The position numbers and the translations under genes are program-made. From positions 1 to 64,000 of the forward strand of contig JBBQCW010000005.1 in NCBI GenBank assembly GCA_038319025.1: 64,000 bases of DNA, read 5' to 3'. The notes below the pieces were generated by a model that searched no databases, was not told the origin of the DNA, and worked only from the letters and a program-made list of their open reading frames with translations. This document shows, piece after piece, positions 42,320 through 50,383 of this stretch. Numbering within the stretch: position 1 is the stretch's first letter; each line of letters starts with the position of its first letter. The DNA comes from JBBQCW01 sp038319025 (GTDB lineage: Bacteria; Actinomycetota; Thermoleophilia; Solirubrobacterales; Solirubrobacteraceae).

Positions 42320-43152
42320 GCCTGGCGGTCCTGCTCGCGGCAAGCGCCGGTGCCTGCGTGGCCGCCGGGGCCGTTGACCTGTTCGGCTCTTCGGGCCGCC
42401 GGGCCGGTGTCCCTGGCCGCCCGACGGCGCGCCGACCGGGTCCGCTACGGAGAGTGCTGATCGTCATCGGGCGCCGCATCGGGGTGGCGGCACCCGCCGA
42501 TCTGCCCGCGCGGATGGAGGCCGCGGGGCTGGACGGTGGCCGCGCCGGCGAGGTGGCATCCGCCAAGAGCGGGGCGGCCCTCCTCGCCACACTGATGGCT
42601 CTCCTGCTGGGCGGCGCGCTTCCCGGCCGCCTCGGGCTGCTCGCGGTGATCGCCATGCCTGCGGCTGCGTTCCTGGCGCCCGACTTGGTGCTGCGCCGAC
42701 GCACCCGTGCGCGCGCAATCACGGTCGCACGGGAGCTTCCGGACGTGCTGGATCTGCTGCGGGTGGCCGTGCAGTCGGGCCTGGGCCCACCGCGGGCGAT
42801 GACGGAGGTGGGCGCCCGCGCTGCCGGCCTTCTCGCTGTCGAGCTGCGCGATGCAGCGCGACGCCTGACGCTCGGCGAACCCGCCGACGTGGTCCTCACG
42901 CGGTTCGCACTGCGCTGCCCGGGGGAGGGCAGCGCAGCCTTCGTCGCAGCCGTGCGGCGAGCGGAGCGTCACGGTGCGCCCCTGGCGCCGTCGCTCGCCG
43001 CCCTGGCCACCGACGCGCGTGCTGAGCGGGCCCGTGCTCTGCGTGATCAGGCGGCGCGCGCCGCGCCGAAGATCCAGCTCGTCGTGGCGCTAGGGCTCGT
43101 GCCCGGCGTCCTGCTCCTCGTGGCCGCGATGCTCGTGCCACGGGTCTTGTGA
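42316..43152 (+). CDS. tadC: TadC-like membrane platform protein
   Basis: A 278-residue type II secretion F-domain protein, partner of TadB. Membrane segments occur at the N-terminus, around residues 85-125 and at the C-terminus (LVVALGLVPGVLLLVAAMLV). The cytoplasmic core carries ARELPDVLDLLRVAVQSGLG, the conserved family start of the F domain. It is the last gene of the operon; no prepilin, TadE/F pseudopilin or prepilin peptidase follows before the dcw cluster. Confidence 0.85.
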   Translation: MSLAVLLAASAGACVAAGAVDLFGSSGRRAGVPGRPTARRPGPLRRVLIVIGRRIGVAAPADLPARMEAAGLDGGRAGEVASAKSGAALLATLMALLLGGALPGRLGLLAVIAMPAAAFLAPDLVLRRRTRARAITVARELPDVLDLLRVAVQSGLGPPRAMTEVGARAAGLLAVELRDAARRLTLGEPADVVLTRFALRCPGEGSAAFVAAVRRAERHGAPLAPSLAALATDARAERARALRDQAARAAPKIQLVVALGLVPGVLLLVAAMLVPRVL

Positions 43153-43195
43153 GGCGCCGTCGCCGAGCCCGGCGCTGGGCCCGGGCGCGACGCAG

Positions 43196-43242
43196 TCGAG
43201 TGCCACGGTCTGCCCGCAGGGCGGGCCGAATGTGGCACTCGA
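43196..43242 (+). repeat. long-stem inverted repeat after tadC
   Basis: TCGAGTGCCAC (43196-43206) and GTGGCACTCGA (43232-43242) form a perfect 11-bp stem. Inside lies a second GC-rich hairpin (TGCCCGC around 43211 with GCGGGCC around 43221). No T run follows. It could be a composite terminator, a protein-binding site or a structured RNA at the junction of the Tad operon and the dcw cluster. Confidence 0.6.
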
Positions 43243-43382
43243 TGCCGGCGCCGCGGCAAACCGCCGCGCCGTAAAAGCCCGCCCTGGTCGAGCGGGGCGC
43301 CGACCGTCCACGACGCCGTACCGGGACGCACACCCATCGGACGGACAACGGCCGCTGATGCACGATCGGCTGCAGGGATGTG

Positions 43383-43404
43383 ATCTGCATTTCGTCCTGC
43401 AGAT
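43383..43404 (+). repeat. inverted repeat in mraZ upstream region
   Basis: ATCTGCA (43383-43389) and TGCAGAT (43398-43404) are perfectly complementary around an 8-nt spacer. An overlapping alternative pairing (CTGCAGGGA at 43370 with TCCTGCAG at 43395) is also possible. Role unknown. Confidence 0.35.
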
Positions 43405-43483
43405 TTCGCGCGCTACCGGACCTCTCCAGAACCCGCATCACCAGCGCGATTCGACGCCTCGATGGGAGTCAGAAGAGGTCTGG

Positions 43484-43529
43484 TGGGAATTCGTGTGCAG
43501 CTGGGGTTGCTTTGTGGGGAGTAGTGGGG
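43484..43529 (+). promoter_or_regulatory. MraZ-type operator repeats
   Basis: TGGGA/TGGGG repeats occur at 43484-43488, 43502-43506, 43515-43519 and 43525-43529. The last two are exactly one helical turn (10 bp) apart, the spacing of known MraZ binding sites. They lie about 120-160 nt before mraZ, consistent with autoregulation of the dcw operon. Confidence 0.55.
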
Positions 43530-43551
43530 TAGCTTGGCGCCAGCGGATCGG

Positions 43552-43580
43552 GGTGGAGGGGCTCCTCCCACTCCTCCACC
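43552..43580 (+). promoter_or_regulatory. leader hairpin before mraZ
   Basis: GGTGGAGG (43552-43559) pairs with CCTCCACC (43573-43580) around a 13-nt loop. It sits between the MraZ boxes and ATG 43647, probably in the mRNA leader. It holds an anti-Shine-Dalgarno-like stretch, but its regulatory role is speculative. Confidence 0.35.
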
Positions 43581-43646
43581 TCGACCCGCACCTTCTTCCG
43601 CCGTACCCCGAAACCCACATCACCGGCCTTCGACATCGCCCACGCA

Positions 43647-44096
43647 ATGGCCTTCCGCGGAACCTTCGACTACACCCTCGACGCAAAGAACCGGCTCACG
43701 GTTCCGTCGAAGTTCCGCAGCGCACTCGCGGACGGTGCGGTGCTGGCGATGAACACGCAGGGCTGCGTCGACGTGTGGAAGCCTGAGGCCTACGACGCCC
43801 GGCTGGAAGCCGCTACGGCGAACCTCAACCCCCTCGGGGACAAGGCCACGGCGCTGCGCGAGTTCTACAACGCCAACGCTCACGACGTGGAGCTCGACAG
43901 TGCCGGGCGCGTGATGCTCCCCAGCTTCCTGATCACCCACGGCAACCTCGGCAAGGACGTCGTCGTCACCGGTGCCGGCGCGTGCCTGGAAATCTGGGAC
44001 CGCCCGACCTGGCAGGCGCACAACGAGCGTCTGCGCGGACGCGTCGCCGCAATCACCGCCGCCCTCGACGGGGGCAACCATGAAGCTGGTGCTTGA
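43647..44096 (+). CDS. mraZ: MraZ transcriptional regulator
   Basis: A 149-residue regulator at the head of the division and cell-wall cluster. It carries two SpoVT/AbrB-like repeats: FRGTFDYTLDAKNRLTVPSK near the start and LDSAGRVMLPSFLITHG in the second half, each with the DxxxR motif (DAKNR, DSAGR) that contacts DNA. It is expected to form a ring and repress its own operon through TGGG-type repeats, which are present at 43484-43529. The ribosome binding site is weak. Its 3' end overlaps rsmH by 17 nt. Confidence 0.96.
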   Translation: MAFRGTFDYTLDAKNRLTVPSKFRSALADGAVLAMNTQGCVDVWKPEAYDARLEAATANLNPLGDKATALREFYNANAHDVELDSAGRVMLPSFLITHGNLGKDVVVTGAGACLEIWDRPTWQAHNERLRGRVAAITAALDGGNHEAGA

Positions 44097-45042
44097 CATG
44101 CCGACCGTCCACGTCCCGGTACTCGCGGGCGAACTCGTCGAGGCGCTGGATCCCGCCCGTGGTGAGGTCGCGATCGACTGCACGTTCGGTGGGGGAGGCC
44201 ACGCCCGGCTCATCGCCGACCGCATCGGCCCGCGCGGCACGCTGATCGCGATCGATCGTGACCCTGCTGCCGAAGAGCGCTTCACCACCTTCGCGCGGGA
44301 CGTCACCTGCGCCACTCGCTTCATTTGTGCCGACTTTGCCGAGGGCCTTGAGCTGCTCGCCGAAGAAGGCGTGACCGCGGACATCATCTACTTCGACTTC
44401 GGCATGTCTTCCATGCAGGTCGACACACGCGAACGCGGCTTCTCCTACGCCTGGGACGCGCCGCTGGACATGCGCATGGACCCAGATCAGGATCTCGACG
44501 CTCAGCGTCTGCTCGCCACCTGGGACGAGCGCGACATCGCGCGCATCCTGCGCCAGTTCGGGGAGGAGCGTTACGCCGGCTCAATCGCCCGCGCGATCGT
44601 CCGGGAGCGGGAGAAATCCCCGATCGACACGACCACGCGCCTGGTGGACATCGTCACCGCGGCCGTCCCCGCGCCCGCTCGCTTCGGCCACGGCCACCCG
44701 GCCAAGCGCACCTTCCAGGCCATCCGTATCGCCGTGAACGCCGAGCTCGAACAGATTGACGAAGGCCTGCCGCTGGCCTGGGCACGCCTACGGACCGGCG
44801 GTCGCCTGGCAGGAATCTCTTTCCATTCCCTGGAAGACCGGCGCGTGAAGCACTTTCTTGCGGACCGGGCGCGGGGCTGCATATGCCCGCCGGACCTGCC
44901 GGTCTGCGGCTGTGGCCTCACGCCAGAGGCCGAGATCGTAACCCGCCGGGCGATCGCGCCCACGCCGGGAGAAGTCGCCCACAACCCCCGATCCGCGTCC
45001 GCCCGCCTGCGGGTCGCACGCAAGCTGGAGGTGCCGTCGTGA
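44080..45042 (+). CDS. rsmH: 16S rRNA (cytosine1402-N4)-methyltransferase
   Basis: A 320-residue SAM-dependent methyltransferase modifying 16S rRNA near the P site. Motifs: HVPVLAGELVEAL at the N-terminus, DCTFGGGGHARLI for SAM, FDFGMSSMQVDTRERGFSY, and ISFHSLEDRRVKHF near the end. The CICPPDLPVCGCG cysteine cluster is typical of actinobacterial forms. ATG 44080 is preferred because GGGGGC lies just upstream; an internal ATG at 44098 has no such signal. The gene is followed by a 4-bp overlap with the FtsL-like gene. Confidence 0.95.
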   Translation: MKLVLDMPTVHVPVLAGELVEALDPARGEVAIDCTFGGGGHARLIADRIGPRGTLIAIDRDPAAEERFTTFARDVTCATRFICADFAEGLELLAEEGVTADIIYFDFGMSSMQVDTRERGFSYAWDAPLDMRMDPDQDLDAQRLLATWDERDIARILRQFGEERYAGSIARAIVREREKSPIDTTTRLVDIVTAAVPAPARFGHGHPAKRTFQAIRIAVNAELEQIDEGLPLAWARLRTGGRLAGISFHSLEDRRVKHFLADRARGCICPPDLPVCGCGLTPEAEIVTRRAIAPTPGEVAHNPRSASARLRVARKLEVPS

Positions 45043-45926
45043 CGCCGCCCGCCGCAGCCACCGCCGCCGCTCGTAGCGACGCTCGAACGTCCGCGCCGCC
45101 GCGTCGGCCCACCGCCGTGCGCTCGGGGCCGATCCCACGCCGTGTCTCCGGTCCGAAACGGGATCGACGCGACAATCGCGCCACCGCTCGAACCCGCATC
45201 AACACCGGTCGTGCCGACACCCCGGCCCGGCCGCACTTCCGGCTGCGCGGTGTCGCCGGACTGGGAATGGCCACAGGCGCCGGGGCGATCGCCCTTCCCG
45301 CCCGGGGCATTCGGGCCGCCGCGCGCACGATCCCCGAGGGCACCGGGGTCGTCGACCGCGTACTGCGCGGGCGGGGGATCATCGCCGTCGTCGCGGCCCT
45401 GCTGATCGGCCTCGTATTCCTCCAGGTTTCACTGCTCAAGCTCAACGCGGGTATCGGGCGTGACGTTCAGGCCGCGACCACTTACGAGCGCGAGAACGCC
45501 TCGTTGCAGGCCGACATCAACGGCCTCACCGCCTCCGGCCGGGTCACCGCCGCGGCCCTGAAGCAAGGCATGGTGGCACCGAACCCCGACCAGGTTCGTT
45601 ACCTCAACGCCGACCATCCGGGCGGGGTCGGAGGGGCCGGCGGCCCCGTACTCGCCCGTGGATCCGTCGACCCGAGCACGGGGGCGCCGCTGGGCGCCAA
45701 CGGTGATCCGATCACCACGGATCCCAACACCGCCTCAGATCCCGGCACCTCCACCGATCCGGCCGCCTCCACCGATCCGACATCCGCCGGCACCGGAGCA
45801 GGTACGGCCGTGCCGACGCAGAACGCTGCGCCGACGCAGCCTCAGTCTGCGGCGCAACCTACGACCGACAACACGCAGAACACCTTGGCCACCGCGACCG
45901 GCGCCGCGATGGCGCCCACCCGATAG
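45039..45926 (+). CDS. FtsL-like bitopic division protein with long tails
   Basis: A 295-residue protein in the ftsL position. The first ~105 residues are cytoplasmic, basic and Arg/Pro-rich. A single helix (IIAVVAALLIGLVFLQVSLL, about 112-131) is followed by a short coiled-coil-like stretch (YERENASLQADINGLTASG), and then an extended Pro/Thr/Gln-rich extracytoplasmic tail of about 110 residues. FtsL proteins are poorly conserved, so the assignment rests on topology and position between rsmH and ftsI. It would join FtsQ and FtsW/FtsI in the divisome. GTG 45039 overlaps the rsmH stop. Confidence 0.7.
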   Translation: MTPPAAATAAARSDARTSAPPRRPTAVRSGPIPRRVSGPKRDRRDNRATARTRINTGRADTPARPHFRLRGVAGLGMATGAGAIALPARGIRAAARTIPEGTGVVDRVLRGRGIIAVVAALLIGLVFLQVSLLKLNAGIGRDVQAATTYERENASLQADINGLTASGRVTAAALKQGMVAPNPDQVRYLNADHPGGVGGAGGPVLARGSVDPSTGAPLGANGDPITTDPNTASDPGTSTDPAASTDPTSAGTGAGTAVPTQNAAPTQPQSAAQPTTDNTQNTLATATGAAMAPTR

Positions 45927-45938
45927 GGAGTCGCCACT

Positions 45939-47591
45939 GTGGAACGCCGCATCGGCTTCCTTTTCGGTGTTTTCGCCGTCCTCCTGCTCCTCGCCGGCGG
46001 TCGCGCGCTCCAGCTGGGCACGTTGGACAGCCCAAGTCTCAGCGCCGCCGCCGACACCCAGCAGAATGTGGTCAACCGGTTGCCGGCGCGGCGCGGCACC
46101 ATCACCGACCGCCATGGCGTCGTGCTGGCGGTCTCCTCGCCGGCCGACGACGTCTCCGTGACTCCCTATCTGGTCAAGGACCCGGCCCGCGTAGCACCCA
46201 AGATTGCCTCCGCTCTGGGCTTACCTGAAGCCGGTGTGCTCAAGAGCCTTGTCCGCCGCGACACCGGGTTCGTGTACCTGGCCCGCGGCGTGCCCGCCGA
46301 GAAGATCCAGTCGCTCGTCCAGCAGAAGATCGCCGGGCTGCAGTTCGACCCGACGATGAAGCGCGACTACCCGCGCGACTGGACGGCCAGCCAGGTGATC
46401 GGTAGCACGGGCACGGACGGGAAGGGGCTCTTCGGGCTGGAGTACTCCGAGAACCGCGCTCTGCGTGGCCGGGATGGCACGCGGGACATCAAACGGGACG
46501 CCACCGGCGAGGCCATCGCCGTCCACGACGCCCGCGTCACCAGGTCCGGGGCCACGCTGAAGCTCACGCTAGATGCAGCCATTCAGGACAGCACCGAGCA
46601 GATCCTGTCCCAGGTCGGCGCGCAATACCAGCCCAAGTCAGCGACCGCGATCGTGATGGATCCACGTGACGGATCGCTGCTGGCCGTGGCCAACTGGCCA
46701 CGCATCAACGCCAACACGCCAGGCGCTGCCCCCGCGACCGCGATGCAGGACAGGGCGACCAACCTGACCTACGAGCCCGGGTCCACCTTCAAGGCCTTCA
46801 CCGTGGCCGGAGCGCTGCAGGACGGCACCGTGACCCCGTCGACCTCCTTCAACCTCGCGCCCTCCATCCAGGTCGCTGATCGCACCATCAACGAGTCGCA
46901 CAGCCGCGGCTACGAAACGCTCACGACTGCTCAGATCCTGGCTCAGTCCTCAAACGTCGGTGCCATCACGATCGGCCTCAAACAAGGCCGCCAGCGCTTC
47001 GACGGATGGATGCACACGTTCGGGTTCGGTGCGCGTACCGGCGTGGACCTCCCGGGCGAGGAGCGCGGGCTCGTCCTGCCGCTCTCCAAGTACTCCGGAT
47101 CGACCATGGGCAACCTGCCGATCGGTCAGGGCATCCTCGTCACCCCGATGCAGATGATGGCCGGCTACGCCGCGATCGCCAACGGTGGCGTATTGCGCGC
47201 CCCGCACATCGTCGAGGAGGTCGATGGACGCCCGGTCAAGGAGCCGCACGGGCGCCGCATCATCAGCCCGACCACCTCATCTCAGTTGCGCCAGATGCTG
47301 GAGGGCGTGCTGGCTCCGGGCGGCACGGCTTCAGAGGTCAGCGTGCCCGGTTATGCGCTCGCCGGCAAGACGGGCACCGCCAGCAAGATCGACCCGTCCA
47401 CCGGCCAGTACTCGCAGACCAGATACGTCGCCTCGTTCGTCGGCTTCGCTCCGGCCGCCCACCCGCGTCTGCTGGTCTCGGTGATCGTCGACGAGCCGCA
47501 CGGCGACATCTACGGTGGCTCGGTGGCCGCCCCGGCCTTCGGGAAGATCGCCAAGTTCGCCCTGCCCTACCTGCAGATCCCGCCGAGTTGA
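45939..47591 (+). CDS. ftsI: division-specific penicillin-binding protein (class B PBP)
   Basis: A 550-residue peptidoglycan transpeptidase of the septum. One N-terminal membrane anchor (IGFLFGVFAVLLLLAGG) precedes the PBP dimerisation domain (LPARRGTITDRHGVVLAVS). The transpeptidase domain has the catalytic serine in EPGSTFK (S282), the SSN motif in AQSSNVGA and KTGT near residue 477. It acts with FtsW as a polymerase/crosslinking pair. GTG 45939 follows the FtsL-like gene by 12 nt with GGGAG upstream. No C-terminal PASTA domains are present. Confidence 0.96.
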   Translation: MERRIGFLFGVFAVLLLLAGGRALQLGTLDSPSLSAAADTQQNVVNRLPARRGTITDRHGVVLAVSSPADDVSVTPYLVKDPARVAPKIASALGLPEAGVLKSLVRRDTGFVYLARGVPAEKIQSLVQQKIAGLQFDPTMKRDYPRDWTASQVIGSTGTDGKGLFGLEYSENRALRGRDGTRDIKRDATGEAIAVHDARVTRSGATLKLTLDAAIQDSTEQILSQVGAQYQPKSATAIVMDPRDGSLLAVANWPRINANTPGAAPATAMQDRATNLTYEPGSTFKAFTVAGALQDGTVTPSTSFNLAPSIQVADRTINESHSRGYETLTTAQILAQSSNVGAITIGLKQGRQRFDGWMHTFGFGARTGVDLPGEERGLVLPLSKYSGSTMGNLPIGQGILVTPMQMMAGYAAIANGGVLRAPHIVEEVDGRPVKEPHGRRIISPTTSSQLRQMLEGVLAPGGTASEVSVPGYALAGKTGTASKIDPSTGQYSQTRYVASFVGFAPAAHPRLLVSVIVDEPHGDIYGGSVAAPAFGKIAKFALPYLQIPPS

Positions 47592-47640
47592 GCATGACCC
47601 CAGGCTGAGCGTGGCCGAGCGGGTATCTAGTATCGGGCCA

Positions 47641-49089
47641 ATGCTGTTGCAAGAGGTGCTCGGCGCCCAAGCCGCGCACGCGCCACCCGTCGAGGTGACC
47701 GCGCTGGCCTACGACCATCGCAAAGTCGGCCCGGGCACCCTGTTCTTCTGTGTTCCGGGCTTCACGCGGGATGGTCACGAGTTCGCCCCGGCCGCGGCCG
47801 CCGCAGGGGCCGTTGCGCTAGTCGTCGAGCGGGCTGTCGATACGGGCGGCGTGAGCATTCCGCAGATTCGCGTGGCGAGTGTGCGCGAGGCGATGGCCCC
47901 GGCTGCCGCGGCGTTTCATGGGGATCCGACCGCCCACATGAAGATGGTCGGCATCACCGGGACCAACGGGAAGACCACGAGCGCCTTCCTGGTGCGAGAT
48001 GTACTCGTGGCCGCCGGTCTGAAGACGGGCATGCTGGGGACGATCCGCAGCGTGGTCGGCGGGGAGGAACAGACGGCGGTCCGCACGACGCCTGAGGCCA
48101 TCGACTTGCAGGCGACGTTCGCCGCCATGCTCGCCGCCGGCGACGAGGCCTGCGTGATGGAGGTCTCCTCGCACGCGATGGCTCTGCACCGGGCCGATGC
48201 GATCCATTGGGACGTGGCGATCTTCACCAACCTCTCGCAGGACCACCTCGATTTTCACCGGGACATGGCTGACTACTTCGCCGCCAAGCGCCGGCTGTTC
48301 GTCGCGGCGGCGGCCGGCGGCGCCACCCTGATCGCCAACGTCGACGACCAACATGCTGCCCTGCTGGCCCGCGAGTTTCCTGGCCTGATCACCGTCGGGA
48401 TCGATGCACCCGCGGATGTGCAGGCGCTCGACATCGTCAGCACCGCGGGCGGCTCGAAATTCACCGTCGACGGCGACGCCCTCACCATCCCGCTGCCGGG
48501 CCGATTCAACGTGCTCAACGCTTTGGGCGCGGTGGCAGCAGCGCGAGCCCTCGGCGTCGCCGAAGACGTGATCTGCGCCGCTCTGCCGCAGGCCCTCCAG
48601 GTGCCTGGGCGCTTTCAGGCGGTCGATGAGGGGCAAGGCTTCGCTGTGCTCGTGGACTACGCGCACACCCCGGACTCCCTGGACAACGTCCTGCAGGCCG
48701 CGCGGACGCTCACCTCCGGCCGCGTGCTGTGCGTATTCGGGGCCGGCGGTGACCGGGACCGGGGCAAGCGCCCGCAGATGGGCGAGATCGCGGCGCGGAT
48801 GGCCGATCACGTGGTGATCACCTCCGACAATCCCCGTTCGGAGGATCCGCTCGAGATCATCGGCACGATCGTCGGCGGCGTTCAGCAGGCCACACGCCAT
48901 GCGGTCGAGGTGATCCCCGACCGCGCCGCGGCGATAACCCGTGTCGTGGAGTTGGCCGCCGACGGTGACGTGGTCGTCGTAGCCGGCAAGGGCCACGAGC
49001 AAGGCCAGGAGTTCGCGGATGGGTTGATCCTGCCGTTCGATGACGTCGGTGTCGCACGGGAGGCGCTACGTGCGCGACTGGACGCCTGA
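47641..49089 (+). CDS. murE: UDP-MurNAc-tripeptide synthetase
   Basis: A 482-residue Mur ligase adding the third amino acid to UDP-MurNAc-dipeptide. The ATP motif GITGTNGKTT is near residues 103-112, HLDFH marks the central domain, and the C-terminal substrate motif reads SDNPRSEDP. The DNPR form is the one associated with meso-diaminopimelate rather than lysine specificity. ATG 47641 is preferred; a GTG at 47611 is an alternative. The 3' end overlaps murF by 20 nt. Confidence 0.95.
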   Translation: MLLQEVLGAQAAHAPPVEVTALAYDHRKVGPGTLFFCVPGFTRDGHEFAPAAAAAGAVALVVERAVDTGGVSIPQIRVASVREAMAPAAAAFHGDPTAHMKMVGITGTNGKTTSAFLVRDVLVAAGLKTGMLGTIRSVVGGEEQTAVRTTPEAIDLQATFAAMLAAGDEACVMEVSSHAMALHRADAIHWDVAIFTNLSQDHLDFHRDMADYFAAKRRLFVAAAAGGATLIANVDDQHAALLAREFPGLITVGIDAPADVQALDIVSTAGGSKFTVDGDALTIPLPGRFNVLNALGAVAAARALGVAEDVICAALPQALQVPGRFQAVDEGQGFAVLVDYAHTPDSLDNVLQAARTLTSGRVLCVFGAGGDRDRGKRPQMGEIAARMADHVVITSDNPRSEDPLEIIGTIVGGVQQATRHAVEVIPDRAAAITRVVELAADGDVVVVAGKGHEQGQEFADGLILPFDDVGVAREALRARLDA

Positions 49090-50380
49090 GCGGACCGCGG
49101 CCGCGGCGGGCGCGCGGTTGGTCAGCGGAGCCACTTCCGCGGCCGCCGGCCCTGATCGCGTGGTCGTGGACTCCCGTCAAGCTGGGCCCGGCGCGTTGTT
49201 CGTCGGCCTGGTCGGGGAGCACGAGGACGGCGGATCGTTCGCTCCGGCCGCGCTGGCCGCGGGCGCTTGGGGTGTGCTCGTGACGCCCGAACACGCCGAG
49301 CGCGTGGGTGGCGGCGCCGAGCAGGGAGTTGTGCTGGCGGTGGAGGATCCGCTGGTCGCGCTTGGGCGTATCGCGACGACCTGGCGCCGGGAACTCGGGG
49401 CCACGGTGATCGGCATCACCGGGTCCACCGGGAAGACCTCCACCAAGGACATCCTGGAGGCGATGCTCAGCGATCAGCGCCGGGTCGTGGCCACGCCCGC
49501 CAACCGCAACACGGAGATCGGGATGCCGATGGTGATCGCCGGCGCACCTCCTGGCACCGAGGTCCTCGTGCTGGAGATGGCGATGCGCGGGGCCGGGCAG
49601 ATCGCTGAGCTGGCCGCCGTCGCAGAGCCGGACATCGGCGTGATCGTCAACGTAGGCCCCGTGCACCTGGAACTGCTCGGCTCGATCGAAGCGATCGCGG
49701 CCGCCAAGGCGGAGCTGATCGCCGGGCTCGCGCCGGGCGCCACGGCCATCGTGCCGGCGGGGGCCCAGCTCCTGGATCCCCATCTGCGCACTGATCTGCG
49801 CACCATCACCTTTGGGCCCGGCGGCGACGTCGCCGAGCTGGGGGATGTCACGGTGTCCCTGCCCGGGGCGCACATGCAGACCAACGCGCTCGCTGCGCTC
49901 GCGGCGGCACGCGCGGCCGGTGTCGAGCCACACGGGCGTGTCGAGGTGGCCCTCAGCGCATTGCGGGGCCAGCGGCTCCACCTGCCGGCGGACGTGGTCG
50001 TCATCGACGATTGCTACAACGCCAATCCGATGTCGATGCGCGCCGCCCTGGAAGACCTTGCCGCCACGGGCCCCGCGCGCCGCATCGCTGTGCTCGGGGA
50101 CATGCTTGAGCTTGGTCCTGACGAAGGTAGATACCACGCCGAGATCGGCGTGCTGGCACGCGACAGCGGCGTCGACCTGCTCATCACGGTCGGCCCGTTG
50201 GCCGCGCGCATGGGCGCCGGTTTCGGCGGTGCCGTGCTGGTTACCGACACGGCCGAGCAGGCCGCTGATGTCCTTGCCGACGCGCTCGAACCCGGCGACA
50301 CGGTGCTCGTGAAGGCGTCGCGCGGAGTGGGCCTGGAGGTCGTGGCCCAGCGCCTCGCCGCCGCCGGTGGGGGCGGCTGA
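49070..50380 (+). CDS. murF: UDP-MurNAc-pentapeptide synthetase
   Basis: A 436-residue ligase adding D-Ala-D-Ala to the UDP-MurNAc-tripeptide. ATP motif GITGSTGKTSTKD, then ANRNTEIGMP, EMAMRGAGQIAEL and the C-terminal IDDCYNANPMSM are all diagnostic. The start is GTG 49070 with GGGAGG at 49058-49063; this places the start inside murE. An upstream ATG at 49040 would give a longer overlap without benefit. The mraY gene follows after 3 nt. Confidence 0.95.
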   Translation: MRDWTPERTAAAAGARLVSGATSAAAGPDRVVVDSRQAGPGALFVGLVGEHEDGGSFAPAALAAGAWGVLVTPEHAERVGGGAEQGVVLAVEDPLVALGRIATTWRRELGATVIGITGSTGKTSTKDILEAMLSDQRRVVATPANRNTEIGMPMVIAGAPPGTEVLVLEMAMRGAGQIAELAAVAEPDIGVIVNVGPVHLELLGSIEAIAAAKAELIAGLAPGATAIVPAGAQLLDPHLRTDLRTITFGPGGDVAELGDVTVSLPGAHMQTNALAALAAARAAGVEPHGRVEVALSALRGQRLHLPADVVVIDDCYNANPMSMRAALEDLAATGPARRIAVLGDMLELGPDEGRYHAEIGVLARDSGVDLLITVGPLAARMGAGFGGAVLVTDTAEQAADVLADALEPGDTVLVKASRGVGLEVVAQRLAAAGGGG

Positions 50381-50383
50381 ACC

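Noticed and set aside
43153..43646. Hidden gene, transposon end or CRISPR-like array in the largest intergenic gap
   Set aside because: Short open frames there lack motifs and start signals; the inverted repeats are unique here, with no direct target repeats, transposase or spacer periodicity.
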